In this document: positions 1 through 7,880 of the stretch, piece by piece
Layout of the letters: each line of letters starts with the position of its first letter
Numbering within the stretch: the stretch's first letter is position 1
Assembly (NCBI RefSeq): GCF_965660005.1
Contig: NZ_CBFHYF010000005.1
Location: forward strand, 6,727-70,726
Direction: 5' to 3'
Source: Porticoccus sp965660005
GTDB taxonomy: Bacteria > Pseudomonadota > Gammaproteobacteria > Pseudomonadales > Porticoccaceae
DNA: 64,000 nt
Notes under the pieces: model-generated
Seen by the model: only the letters and a program-made list of their open reading frames with translations
Databases searched by the model: none
What the model was told of the DNA's origin: nothing
Made by a program: the position numbers and the translations under genes

Positions 1-221
1 TTCAGCTCGAGGCGATCAAGCAGCGCGGCATCCAGATTATTGTCGCGGCCCTTTTGTATATCGAGCGCATTGGCTTTCAAGACGCTGGACCGGTTGGCAT
101 CAAGCGCCTTGGCAATGGCCAGCAGTGCCGCATTCTTTGCCTCGGTGGAGGTGGCGGCAATGACCCGGGAAGCAGTTCTGGCCTGCTGTCCGAGTTGTTG
201 CATGTATGATTTGAGATCCAT
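1..221 (-). CDS. proA: Glutamate-5-semialdehyde dehydrogenase, N-terminal part (gamma-glutamyl phosphate reductase)
   Basis: Only the first 73 codons lie in the window; the gene runs off the left edge. The protein starts MDLKSYMQQLGQQ and continues with the alanine-rich helix and the ALLDRL stretch typical of ProA N-termini, such as E. coli AMLDRL. ProA reduces gamma-glutamyl phosphate with NADPH to glutamate-5-semialdehyde, the second step of proline synthesis in the cytosol. The catalytic Cys is outside the window. The ATG at 221 was chosen because it gives the usual ProA start; a nearby ATG at 226 is in another frame. Identification rests on similarity over a short stretch. Confidence 0.85.
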   Translation of the reverse strand, partial: MDLKSYMQQLGQQARTASRVIAATSTEAKNAALLAIAKALDANRSSVLKANALDIQKGRDNNLDAALLDRLEL

Positions 222-427
222 GTCATTCAGTGCAGTGATTTCAGGACCGCGCATTATATCGCTGCAAGGCAGATAAGTCCTGATGATCCAGTGATAATTT
301 TTATTTGGCAGACGAATACAGCGGTTGTTGTCATCCGGTGGGTGGACGAGTGTCCCTGAAACTGACTTTTTGCTGTGATGAATGATTGCCGGTCTTATGC
401 CAAAGGTGAGCAGGCGCGCGTGGCGGG

Positions 428-1015
428 TTAGTGCTGGCTCATTGCGATTAGCCAACTGCGAATCTGTTGCAGGCGTTCGCCGGGATCATCCAGTTCCAGC
501 AGGCTGATTCGCAGCTCTGGCTCTATGGGCAGCAAACGGGCCAGTTCCCAGCCCAGGGCATTGCCGTCCTGGGGTGCGACAAACGTTTGTTGCACAACGG
601 GCTCACCTTCCGCCAGCGCCATCAGCAGATCGAGTAGATCCGCGGTAGAGTCATCCAGTGCAAGCGGTTCGTCCGGGGGACAAAATCGGACAATGCCGGT
701 GACCAGGCCATCCTGTTCGGCCTCGCTATTGAGCAGCTGAAATCGTTGATTGCCACGTATCAGGATACCGAGCAGGCCGTTTTCAAGTTGACTCCAATCA
801 ATAATCTCGGCAATAACCCCCCAAGGGTAAACTCTGGGCACGGCGCCGACTTCAGGTCCCTCCAGAATCGGCACGACACCGAAGGACTGCTGTTTTTTGA
901 AACACTCGGTGATCATCCGCAGATAGCGCTGCTCAAAAATTTGCAGATTGAGCGTTGTGCCCGGAAAAAGTGGCTGTGTCAGCGGAAACAGTGGCAGCCT
1001 GGTGGTTTCTGTCAT
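428..1015 (-). CDS. LON peptidase substrate-binding domain protein
   Basis: 195 residues covering a single Lon N-terminal (LAN/PUA-like) substrate-binding domain with no ATPase or protease domain. The family signature appears at the start: LPLFPLTQPLFPG, then LQIFEQRYLRMI and FGVVPI. Stand-alone proteins of this kind are common in gammaproteobacteria; their role is unknown, though binding of unfolded peptides is presumed from the Lon domain. The start MTETTRLPL is preferred because homologues begin just before LPLFPL. An in-frame ATG at 1093 would add 26 residues and overlap the stop of the upstream DUF4124 gene by ATGA, so translational coupling from there cannot be ruled out. Confidence 0.8.
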   Translation of the reverse strand: MTETTRLPLFPLTQPLFPGTTLNLQIFEQRYLRMITECFKKQQSFGVVPILEGPEVGAVPRVYPWGVIAEIIDWSQLENGLLGILIRGNQRFQLLNSEAEQDGLVTGIVRFCPPDEPLALDDSTADLLDLLMALAEGEPVVQQTFVAPQDGNALGWELARLLPIEPELRISLLELDDPGERLQQIRSWLIAMSQH

Positions 1016-1089
1016 GGTGTACTCAATGTCAGCTAGTGGCGATGAATCTTGGTGTGTTCCTGTGCAATCAGAACCGATGAGGAATTTTC

Positions 1090-1596
1090 TCATTGATGTG
1101 GGGAAGGTGTCAGCAATTTTGATTTCGGCACCAGCAGGGTGTCGTTATTGAAGCATTCGCCGCTGCGATAGCGGGGCGGATACCGCTGGGGTTTTTGCCA
1201 GAAGGGTCGGTAGGGGTGACGATTGTAATAGGGGTAGTAATTGTTGTAGTAGTGCTCCTCCCGATAGATCACCGGGGGCGTGGCCAATGGTTCGGGAATC
1301 AGAGCTTCTTCAGCTTCCCTGCGGGCCTGGGTTCTCTTTTCGCGATCCTGCTGCAGGCGCTCTGTGGTATTGGCCATCTGTTCGATACGGGCGTCAGCGT
1401 CATGCTGGACGCTGTCTTTCCTATCGGTGTCCGGCAGGGTAATGGTCTCCACCAGTACGGCGTTTTCCAGCGGCGCATCGCTGTAAACGACATTGCCATT
1501 GATGTCGACGGATTTGTAGACAGTCTGTCCCTGTGCCTGCACAGCAACTATGGCCAGCAGCATCAGTGCTGCTTGTCCAATACCTGTGATCCGCAT
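1090..1596 (-). CDS. DUF4124 domain-containing secreted protein
   Basis: 168 residues. An N-terminal signal peptide (MRITGIGQAALMLLAIVAVQAQG) is followed by the DUF4124 core TVYKSVDINGNVVYSDAP, a short beta-rich domain found in many exported gammaproteobacterial proteins. The rest is a charged, coiled-coil-prone stretch and then a Tyr/Pro/Arg-rich tail (YYNNYYPYYNRHPYRPFW) that looks unstructured. The function of this family is unknown; a cell-envelope location is inferred from the signal peptide. The start at 1596 puts the signal peptide at the terminus; an ATG at 1635 would add 13 polar residues. It lies just upstream of the LON-like gene on the same strand and may be cotranscribed with it. 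A second DUF4124 gene lies at 58712-59149. Confidence 0.75.
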   Translation of the reverse strand: MRITGIGQAALMLLAIVAVQAQGQTVYKSVDINGNVVYSDAPLENAVLVETITLPDTDRKDSVQHDADARIEQMANTTERLQQDREKRTQARREAEEALIPEPLATPPVIYREEHYYNNYYPYYNRHPYRPFWQKPQRYPPRYRSGECFNNDTLLVPKSKLLTPSPHQ

Positions 1597-1729
1597 ATCA
1601 ATCCTCAAATCATTCACTCCAGCCCATTTGGACACTATAGCAGTTGCAAAGTTGTCGCTGCCGGCACGTTCATAAAATAGTCATATCTTGTTCATTTGGC
1701 CGTCACACAGGCTGCCTACTGTGTCATTT

Positions 1730-2278
1730 ATGACAACACTAAAAGCACTAGAAACACTCCACCTGCTCGATGTCGCCACTTTTTTGCGCATTGTGCAGTG
1801 GAATACCCGCAAGGGCATTCGACGGTTTGCCCGTCTCATCTCCTGCAGCGCCGATGGCTGGCTTTATCCCGTAGTCCCTGCACTGGCAGCGCTGTTCTCG
1901 ATTTCTCTGGCGATACAGTTACTGATGGTGCTGGCGATCGGTTTTTCTATTGAGCGGGCAAGCTATTATGTGCTGAAGAACAGTTTCAGACGCAACCGAC
2001 CACCCCGGGCCATTCCCGGCTACCAGAGTGTTATCACGGCATCGGATGAGTTCAGCTTCCCCTCGGGGCATACCTCGGGCGCGTTTCTGGTCGCAACAGC
2101 ATTGGCAATGCTCCTGCCACCTGTCGGCATTGCCGGTTACTTCTATGGCTGGGCGACGTTGGTGGCACTGTCCCGCGTGATATTGGGCGTTCACTTTCCG
2201 CTGGATACACTGGCTGGTGCCCTGCTGGGTAGCAGCCTCGCCTGGGTTGCCCTGCAATTAGCCGGTGATCTGTTATGA
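1730..2278 (+). CDS. PAP2-family membrane phosphatase
   Basis: 182 residues, strongly hydrophobic with several predicted membrane segments. The three motifs of type-2 phosphatidic acid phosphatases are present in order: K-x-RRNRPP, PSGHTSG, and SRVILGVHFPLDTLAG, which supplies the nucleophilic and acid/base His and the Arg. Such enzymes remove phosphate from lipid phosphates such as phosphatidate, PGP or undecaprenyl pyrophosphate in the inner membrane; the substrate here cannot be told from sequence. The stop overlaps the ATG of the following glycosyltransferase gene (ATGA at 2275-2278), so the two are translationally coupled and may act on one lipid or glycolipid. The ATG at 1730 is chosen over 1688 because the longer form adds an unconserved polar leader. 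Confidence 0.8.
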   Translation: MTTLKALETLHLLDVATFLRIVQWNTRKGIRRFARLISCSADGWLYPVVPALAALFSISLAIQLLMVLAIGFSIERASYYVLKNSFRRNRPPRAIPGYQSVITASDEFSFPSGHTSGAFLVATALAMLLPPVGIAGYFYGWATLVALSRVILGVHFPLDTLAGALLGSSLAWVALQLAGDLL

Positions 2279-3345
2279 GAATTTTCTACGGTGTACAGGG
2301 CACGGGTAATGGGCATCTTTCCCGCGCCCGGGCGATGGCCAGGGCACTCGGTCATTATCCGGACGTTCAGGTGGACTGGCTATTTTCCGGTCGGCAACGG
2401 GACGCGTATTTCGATATGGCGCTGTTTGATGATTTCCAGTGTCGCCGGGGGCTGACCTTTCATGTCCATGCCGGGCAACTTCAACCGCTGAAGACGCTGC
2501 AGCATGCCAACCTGCTGAGCCTGCACCGGGATATCAGAACACTGGGTCTGACCGGCTACGATCTGGTGATCAGTGATTACGAGCCAATCACCGCCAGAGC
2601 CGCACGTCGCCAGGGCATTCCCTGTATCGGTATTGGCCACCAATACGCGTTCCGTTTTCCGGTTCCCATGCGTGGTGGCAATCTGCTGAGTCGTGCGATC
2701 CTGCAACGGTTTGCCCCGGTAACCATTCCGGTGGGCCTGCACTGGCACCATTTTGATCAGCCGATCCTTCCGCCGATTGTGGATCTTGCACACGGGCTCG
2801 CGCCCCAGGGAAATACGGAGAACCGGGTATTGGTTTATCTGCCCTTTGAAGACCAGGACGCACTCCTGCCACTGTTTCGTCAGTTTACTCAGTATGATTT
2901 TTACATTTACGCCCCGGGTCAACGTTGGCATGACGATGACCATTTGCACACGCGTCCGCTGAGTCGGGATGGATTTCAGCAGGATCTGGTCGACAGCCAT
3001 TGGGTGATCTGTAACGCTGGATTTGAATTGATCAGTGAAGCCCTGCAGCTGGGTAAGCGGATTATGGCCAAGCCGCTCCGTGGACAGATCGAACAACTGG
3101 CCAATGCCGCCGCCCTGGAGCAGCTCGGTTACGCTGCTATCGAAGATCGTATTGACTGCGCTGCTCTGGCATTCTGGTTTGACTGCGAGCCGGTGGCGCC
3201 CCGTACCCGTTATCCCGATGTCGCCGCCGCCCTGGCGCGCTGGATTTCTGGCGGCTGCACCGAGCCGGCGGCATCCCTCAGCGACCAGTTGTGGCGCGAC
3301 ACGGACCGGGGTCGCGGTTCCTGGAAAATGGGCCGGGTCGCCTGA
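2275..3345 (+). CDS. MJ1255/VC2487-type glycosyltransferase
   Basis: 356 residues with a GT-B type layout. The N-terminal Rossmann-like half starts MRIFYGVQGTGNGHLSRARA, the glycine-rich loop typical of the MurG-like MJ1255 family. The C-terminal half carries the acceptor/nucleotide region CNAGFELISEALQLGKR, which resembles the sugar-nucleotide binding motif of such enzymes. No membrane segment is evident. The donor and acceptor are unknown; many members are annotated only as UDP-GlcNAc:glycosyltransferase-like. Coupling to the PAP2 phosphatase by a 4-nt overlap suggests a shared envelope or glycolipid task. It converges on umuC with 11 nt between stop codons and no visible terminator. Confidence 0.75.
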   Translation: MRIFYGVQGTGNGHLSRARAMARALGHYPDVQVDWLFSGRQRDAYFDMALFDDFQCRRGLTFHVHAGQLQPLKTLQHANLLSLHRDIRTLGLTGYDLVISDYEPITARAARRQGIPCIGIGHQYAFRFPVPMRGGNLLSRAILQRFAPVTIPVGLHWHHFDQPILPPIVDLAHGLAPQGNTENRVLVYLPFEDQDALLPLFRQFTQYDFYIYAPGQRWHDDDHLHTRPLSRDGFQQDLVDSHWVICNAGFELISEALQLGKRIMAKPLRGQIEQLANAAALEQLGYAAIEDRIDCAALAFWFDCEPVAPRTRYPDVAAALARWISGGCTEPAASLSDQLWRDTDRGRGSWKMGRVA

Positions 3346-3356
3346 GGTCAATGGCA

Positions 3357-4610
3357 TCAGGTCCGGATAACGGGCAGATCATGCCAGCAGGTCGTGTAGG
3401 CCGGTGAGCAATACTGCTGGCGCATTGGCCAGCCCTGACTGCGCCCTGCGCTGGCGAGAAAAGCGGCACCGCGGCCATAGCGCCGGTTGATGGCATCCAG
3501 TGTCTGCATCAGCGTATCCGTGTGGACACTTTGATGATTCTGAAAAATGTCGGCCTGATGATGCTGACGTGAAACCAGCTCAATCAGACCGATCCCGGCT
3601 TTCAGATAGGCATACCCCGGTCGGTAGATGGCCCGCACTGCCTGTCTGGCATGAGCGGCGATCAGCCGACTGTCGTCGGTGTCAAAGGGCAACTGTACCA
3701 CGGTGCTATTGCTGTAGTAGTCAGGCCGGTGGGGCGATGTATGGATAAACACCTGGATGGTCCGTGCCAGGTGTTGCTGCCCACGCAGTTTTTCCGCCGC
3801 GTTACTGGCATAGAGGCTGACCGCTTTCAGCAGGGGTTCCATGCTGGTGGGTTTCCGGCCGAAAGACTGTGTGCAGTAAATCTGTTTTTTGTCAGGTGGT
3901 ACCTCTTTCAGTGCCAGACAGGAAATGCCGTTTAGCTCCGCTACGGTGCGTTCGATACAGACATTGAAACGCTGGCGGATTCTTTTCGGGTTGCTGTCGG
4001 CCAGTTCCCCCGCGCTGTGAATCCCCATTCTGGCCAGCTTCTGACCGAGCCGTGGGCCGATACCCCATACCCTGGTGGCCGGTACCCGGTGCAGTAACCA
4101 TTGCCATTTTTCAGGACTGTCCAGCAGACAGACCCCTTGACAACCCGGGATGTTTTTTGCGCCGTAGTTGGCCAGTTTCGCCAGTGTCTTGCTGGGTGCC
4201 AGGCCGACACTGACCGGCATGCGTATCTGTTGCCAGATGGCCCGTTTGATGGTCAGGCCGTACGGTTGCAATGGCAGATCCATACCTGCTAGGTCCAGAA
4301 ACATTTCATCAATGCTGTAAATTTCGATATTCGGGCTGAAGTGGCGCAGGCTGTCCATCACCCGGCGGGATATATCGCCATAAAGCCGGAAGTTACCGGA
4401 AAATACATTGACCCTGTGTCGCTCCAGCAACGGCCGGATTTTGAAATAGGCTTGTAGGTCGGGAATGTCGAGCGCCTTGGCTTCCTTTGAGCGGGCAATC
4501 ACACAGCCGTCGTTATTACTCAATACCACCACGGGCTTGTTGCGCAGGTCCGGTCGAAAAATCTGCTCACAACTGGCGTAGTAGCTGTTGCAGTCAACTA
4601 GCGCAAACAT
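3357..4610 (-). CDS. umuC: DNA polymerase V catalytic subunit
   Basis: 417 residues, the usual UmuC length (E. coli 422). This Y-family translesion polymerase has its metal-binding acidic residues in place: Asp6 in MFALVDCNSYYASCEQ, and Asp101-Glu102 in YSIDEMFLDLAG. The helix-hairpin-helix region (TRVWGIGPRLGQKLARMGI) and the little-finger domain follow. With UmuD' and RecA it copies past DNA lesions during the SOS response. Its ATG overlaps the umuD reading frame by 13 nt, so the pair forms one operon driven by the LexA box at 5034-5053. No key residue is missing, so an active mutagenic polymerase is expected. Confidence 0.95.
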   Translation of the reverse strand: MFALVDCNSYYASCEQIFRPDLRNKPVVVLSNNDGCVIARSKEAKALDIPDLQAYFKIRPLLERHRVNVFSGNFRLYGDISRRVMDSLRHFSPNIEIYSIDEMFLDLAGMDLPLQPYGLTIKRAIWQQIRMPVSVGLAPSKTLAKLANYGAKNIPGCQGVCLLDSPEKWQWLLHRVPATRVWGIGPRLGQKLARMGIHSAGELADSNPKRIRQRFNVCIERTVAELNGISCLALKEVPPDKKQIYCTQSFGRKPTSMEPLLKAVSLYASNAAEKLRGQQHLARTIQVFIHTSPHRPDYYSNSTVVQLPFDTDDSRLIAAHARQAVRAIYRPGYAYLKAGIGLIELVSRQHHQADIFQNHQSVHTDTLMQTLDAINRRYGRGAAFLASAGRSQGWPMRQQYCSPAYTTCWHDLPVIRT

Positions 4611-5023
4611 CGGTGATGGCGCACGGAATGGACGACGACTCCCTCAATGATCAATTCGGCATTGTCATGCAGCTCGATCGGGGGGTAGCGAAGATTGCCG
4701 GCGCGCAGTAACTGTTCGTTGAGATCCAGCACCTTGCAGGTCAGTTCACCGTCGATGGCGGCAATCACCACATCGCCATGTTGGGGTTGCAGGGCGCGAT
4801 CCACCACCAGCAGGTCGCCGCTGAAAATGCCAAAGCCGGTCATTGAATCGCCTTCGGCACGGGCAAAGAATGTGGCAGCCGGATGTTTTACCAGATAGTT
4901 GTGAATATCCAGTGGCCTCTCGACAAAATCGTCTGCCGGGCTTGGAAAGCCCGCTCTTACCGTTGCGCCGAACAGGGGTATGCAGCGGTTAGTGGTGGGT
5001 AGTGTCAAAAGGGATGTTTTCAT
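4598..5023 (-). CDS. umuD: DNA polymerase V accessory protein, self-cleaving S24 peptidase
   Basis: 141 residues. The cleavage site is the Ala24-Gly25 bond within TVRAGFPSPADDF, where E. coli UmuD has Cys24-Gly25. The catalytic dyad matches E. coli numbering exactly: Ser60 in EGDSMTG and Lys97 in ELTCKV. RecA-ssDNA filaments provoke cleavage to UmuD', which joins UmuC to make Pol V. It is first in the SOS-controlled umuDC operon; the LexA operator lies 11 nt upstream of the ATG, as expected for tight repression. Confidence 0.95.
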   Translation of the reverse strand: MKTSLLTLPTTNRCIPLFGATVRAGFPSPADDFVERPLDIHNYLVKHPAATFFARAEGDSMTGFGIFSGDLLVVDRALQPQHGDVVIAAIDGELTCKVLDLNEQLLRAGNLRYPPIELHDNAELIIEGVVVHSVRHHRCLR

Positions 5024-5033
5024 AGTGGCAAAA

Positions 5034-5053
5034 TACTGTATAAATAAACAGTA
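5034..5053 (-). promoter_or_regulatory. LexA-binding SOS box of umuDC
   Basis: The 20-bp element TACTGTATAAATAAACAGTA matches the gammaproteobacterial LexA consensus (CTG-N10-CAG inside a TA-rich palindrome) with only the central bases off. CTG is at 5036-5038 and CAG at 5049-5051. It sits immediately upstream of the umuD start codon, where bound LexA would block transcription until RecA-driven self-cleavage. Confidence 0.93.
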
Positions 5054-5131
5054 TTCAATGAAATTTTAGGCTGCCTACGAGAAAACCGTATCCCGACGAT
5101 AGAGCAGGCGATCCGATGGGAAGGAAAAAGT

Positions 5132-5815
5132 TTATTCCCGGTCGATCCGGGTAATTTTGTTACGGGTAATTTTAATGGTCGGGTAAATAGCGGGTTCCTG
5201 AATGGCAGAGACCTGCTCTGTGAAGCGCGCGACATTTTTATAGTCGAGCTGCTGGAGTGCATGAATATCCCGCGTCCACCACTGGCTGTGTAGCAGTTGT
5301 TCGATCAGTGCCTTCTCAAAACGAAACCGGATCGGTCTGGCGGGGTTGCCGGCGACAATCTGGTAGGGCAGTACATCTTTTGTAACGACGGAGTTTCTGC
5401 CAATAATGGCGCCGTTGCCCACCGTCACTCCTTCCATTACAACCACATCCTGGCCAATCCAGATGTCATTTTCGATGACGGTTGGGGTTGCAACGTATTG
5501 GTAATTGGTACACAGATAAATGCTGTTTGAGGCCCAGTCAACAGGATGAATTCTCTTGCTTTGCCCCAGCGTGACATTTTGTCCGATAGAGCAAAACCGT
5601 CCAATACTTGCCACGTTGCTGATCATGCCGCTGCGGACATAGCTGTATGCGCCAAATGACATTCTTTCAATATCATCGTTAATGATTCTTGTGCTGCCGA
5701 GGGATATGGGGGTCTCCGCATAAATGACGGAGGATCCCGAAATCCTTTCCATATGATTGATTTTGATGCCCAGTATTCTTGCCTTTCTTGTGAGCAGGTA
5801 GTCGTGAAATTTCAC
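5132..5815 (-). CDS. Left-handed beta-helix (hexapeptide) acyltransferase, XAT/CatB-like
   Basis: About 227 residues. Isoleucine-patch repeats are visible (IGRFCSIGQNVTLG), then the signature of the xenobiotic/O-acetyl transferase family: IWIGQDVVVMEGVTVGNGAIIG followed by PYQIVAGNPARPI. It probably moves an acetyl group from acetyl-CoA to a sugar or small-molecule hydroxyl; the substrate may be surface polysaccharide or an antibiotic, and sequence alone cannot decide. No ATG fits the N-terminus. I chose GTG at 5815 because AGGAAA lies six bases upstream and the gene then no longer overlaps fghA. Codons look more AT-rich than in the flanking genes, hinting at separate ancestry. Confidence 0.7.
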   Translation of the reverse strand: MKFHDYLLTRKARILGIKINHMERISGSSVIYAETPISLGSTRIINDDIERMSFGAYSYVRSGMISNVASIGRFCSIGQNVTLGQSKRIHPVDWASNSIYLCTNYQYVATPTVIENDIWIGQDVVVMEGVTVGNGAIIGRNSVVTKDVLPYQIVAGNPARPIRFRFEKALIEQLLHSQWWTRDIHALQQLDYKNVARFTEQVSAIQEPAIYPTIKITRNKITRIDRE

Positions 5816-5831
5816 TTTATTTCCTGAGAGG

Positions 5832-6665
5832 TTAAAGGTGCCGGGCGTGAAAGCGCAGGTGATTGCCGATAAAGGAACTGATAAAAAAATAGCTGTGGTC
5901 GTAACCCGGTCGATAGCGGATATCCAGCGGGTAACCCACCTGTTGCGCGGCATCGGCCAGCAGGTGGGGCTTCAGTTGTGAGTCGAGGAAGTCATCCGCT
6001 TTTCCCTGGTCGACCAGTATGGGCAGGTGGTGTGATGCCTGCCTGATCAGTTCGCTGCTATCGTAGTTGCGCCAGCTTTCCCGATCGTCCCCCAGGTACG
6101 TGCTAAGGGCCTTTTCACCCCACGGACAGCGCATGGGTGAGCAGATTGGAGCAAAGGCCGATACCGAGCGGTAGCGGTCGGGGTTTTTCAGGGCAATGGT
6201 CAGCGCGCCGTGGGCCCCCATGGAGTGGCCGGACAGGGCGATTTTTTCGTGATCCACCGGAAAGTGGGCATTGATGAGATGAGGCAGTTCGTCCACGACA
6301 TAATCGTACATACGGTAGTGTCTGTCCCAGGATTGTCGGGTGGCGTTGAGGTAAAATCCGGCACCCAGACCAACATCATAGGCCCCTGCCGGGTCATCGG
6401 GCACCCCTTCACCGCGGGGGCTGGTATCCGGTGCTATCAGTGCGATTCCATATTCTGCCGCATAGCGCTGTGCCCCCGCCTTGATGACGAAATTTTCATC
6501 TGTAAAGGTCAGGCCGGACAGCCAGTACAGTGCCGGCACAGCCCGCTGATCGGCCTGGGGTGGCAGGTAGATGGAGAATGTCATGTCGCAGTCGAGCGAA
6601 TCCGCCCGGTGCCGGAAGCGGAGCTGTTGGCCCTCAAAACAGCGATGGGCATCGATTTGTTCCAT
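5832..6665 (-). CDS. fghA: S-formylglutathione hydrolase
   Basis: 277 residues, alpha/beta-hydrolase fold of the esterase D family and normal length. The nucleophile Ser148 lies in GHSMGAHG, with Asp224 (GKADDF) and His257 (YDHSYFF) completing the triad. The LSGLTFTDENF segment near residue 50 is typical of FghA. It hydrolyses S-formylglutathione to glutathione and formate, the second step of glutathione-dependent formaldehyde removal. It follows adhC by 14 nt and is surely cotranscribed with it. The partner dehydrogenase is broken here, so this enzyme may now serve only as a general esterase unless another AdhC exists elsewhere. Confidence 0.95.
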   Translation of the reverse strand: MEQIDAHRCFEGQQLRFRHRADSLDCDMTFSIYLPPQADQRAVPALYWLSGLTFTDENFVIKAGAQRYAAEYGIALIAPDTSPRGEGVPDDPAGAYDVGLGAGFYLNATRQSWDRHYRMYDYVVDELPHLINAHFPVDHEKIALSGHSMGAHGALTIALKNPDRYRSVSAFAPICSPMRCPWGEKALSTYLGDDRESWRNYDSSELIRQASHHLPILVDQGKADDFLDSQLKPHLLADAAQQVGYPLDIRYRPGYDHSYFFISSFIGNHLRFHARHL

Positions 6666-6679
6666 GGTCGGCCCTCTGT

Positions 6680-7776
6680 CTAGTAGCGTATCACCGAGCG
6701 GATACTCTCGCCGCTGTGCATCAGATCGAAAGCCCGGTTGATCTCGTCCAGCGGCATGGTGTGGGTGATCAGCGAGTCGATATCAATTTTGCCATCCATG
6801 TACCAGTCGACAATTTTGGGTACATCGGTGCGCCCCCGTGTGCCGCCGAAAGCAGTGCCGCGCCAGGAGCGCCCTGTGACCAACTGAAACGGGCGCGTGG
6901 CAATTTCCTTGCCGGCCCCGGCGACACCGACGATACAACTTTCGCCCCAGCCCTTGTGGCAGCACTCCAGTGCCTGACGCATGACATTCACATTGCCAAT
7001 ACATTCAAAGCTGTAGTCCACCCCGCCGCCGGTGATTTCCACCAGATGCCCAACCACATCGTCCACCTCTGACGGGTTGACGAAGTCGGTCATGCCGAAC
7101 TGTTTTGCCAGCGTAGCCTTGGCGGGATTCAGGTCGATGCCGATGATTCGGGTAGCGCCGACCATTCGGGCACCCTGGATGACATTGAGACCGATACCGC
7201 CGAGACCAAATACAGCGACGGTGGAGCCCGGTTCCACTTTCATGGTGAAGGCCACCGCGCCGATGCCGGTGGTCACCCCGCAGCCGATGTAGCAGATCTT
7301 GTCGAAGGGCGCGTCCTCGCGGACCTTCGCCAGAGCGATCTCCGGCAGCACGGTAAAGTTGGCAAAGGTGGAGCAGCCCATGTAGTGAAGCAGGGGTTGT
7401 CCGTCGAGAGAAAACCGGTTGGTGCCGTCGGGCATCAACCCCTGACCCTGAGTGCTTCTGATAGCCTGATAGAGATTGGTTTTGGGGTTGAGGCAGAAAT
7501 CACATTCCCGGCATTCGGGGGTGTAGAGGGGAATCACATGATCGCCGGGCTTGAGATTTTTTACTCCGGCACCCACTTCCACCACGATCCCGGCACCTTC
7601 GTGGCCGAGAATGCGCCTTCCGGGTCATCACCGGAGAGGGTGAAAGCATCGGTGTGACAAACACCGGTGGCCTTGATTTCCACCAGTACTTCCCCGGCTC
7701 TCGGTCCCTGCAGGTCAACGTCAACCACTTCGAGGGGTTTGCCTGCGCCAAAGGCGACCGCTGCACGTGTTTTCAT
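6680..7776 (-). pseudogene. adhC: S-(hydroxymethyl)glutathione dehydrogenase (class III ADH), frameshifted
   Basis: The first part (MKTRAAVAFGAGKPLEVVDV to SGDDPEG) and the second part (ILGHEGAGIVVEVGAG to ESIRSVIRY) are in different frames. At about 7612-7615 the codons for roughly four residues between DPEG and ILGHEG (LFPA or similar in relatives) are reduced to 2 nt, a loss of about 10 nt. The first frame then stops at 7561. A second lesion lies in the structural zinc site: relatives have C-x2-C-x2-C-x7-C, but here the fourth Cys is Tyr (KTNLYQ). Catalytic residues Cys40-His41 and GHE, and the nucleotide fold GLGGIGLNVIQGA, are otherwise intact. The family oxidises the glutathione-formaldehyde adduct with NAD. 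A sequencing artefact is less likely because two independent lesions are present and neither is in a homopolymer. Confidence 0.85.
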
Positions 7777-7880
7777 CCGTCATGTTCCCCGTCTTTTGGA
7801 AATTCGCTCACGACTATAATCAGTTGCTCGCGGGGTAGAAAACGGATCACTGGTGGCAAGCCCGACACAGGCTGAGTGGG

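Noticed and set aside
1195..1680. 161-codon plus-strand frame over the DUF4124 gene
   Set aside because: Composition (runs of Val/Ile from antisense of Tyr/Asn codons) shows it is a shadow.
2380..3357. 325-codon minus-strand frame opposite the glycosyltransferase
   Set aside because: It mirrors the coding gene and has no family features; codon pattern of the plus strand explains its length.
7561..7776. A separate 71-residue zinc protein at the head of adhC
   Set aside because: It is the N-terminus of class III ADH; its last 15 residues come from the wrong frame after the deletion.
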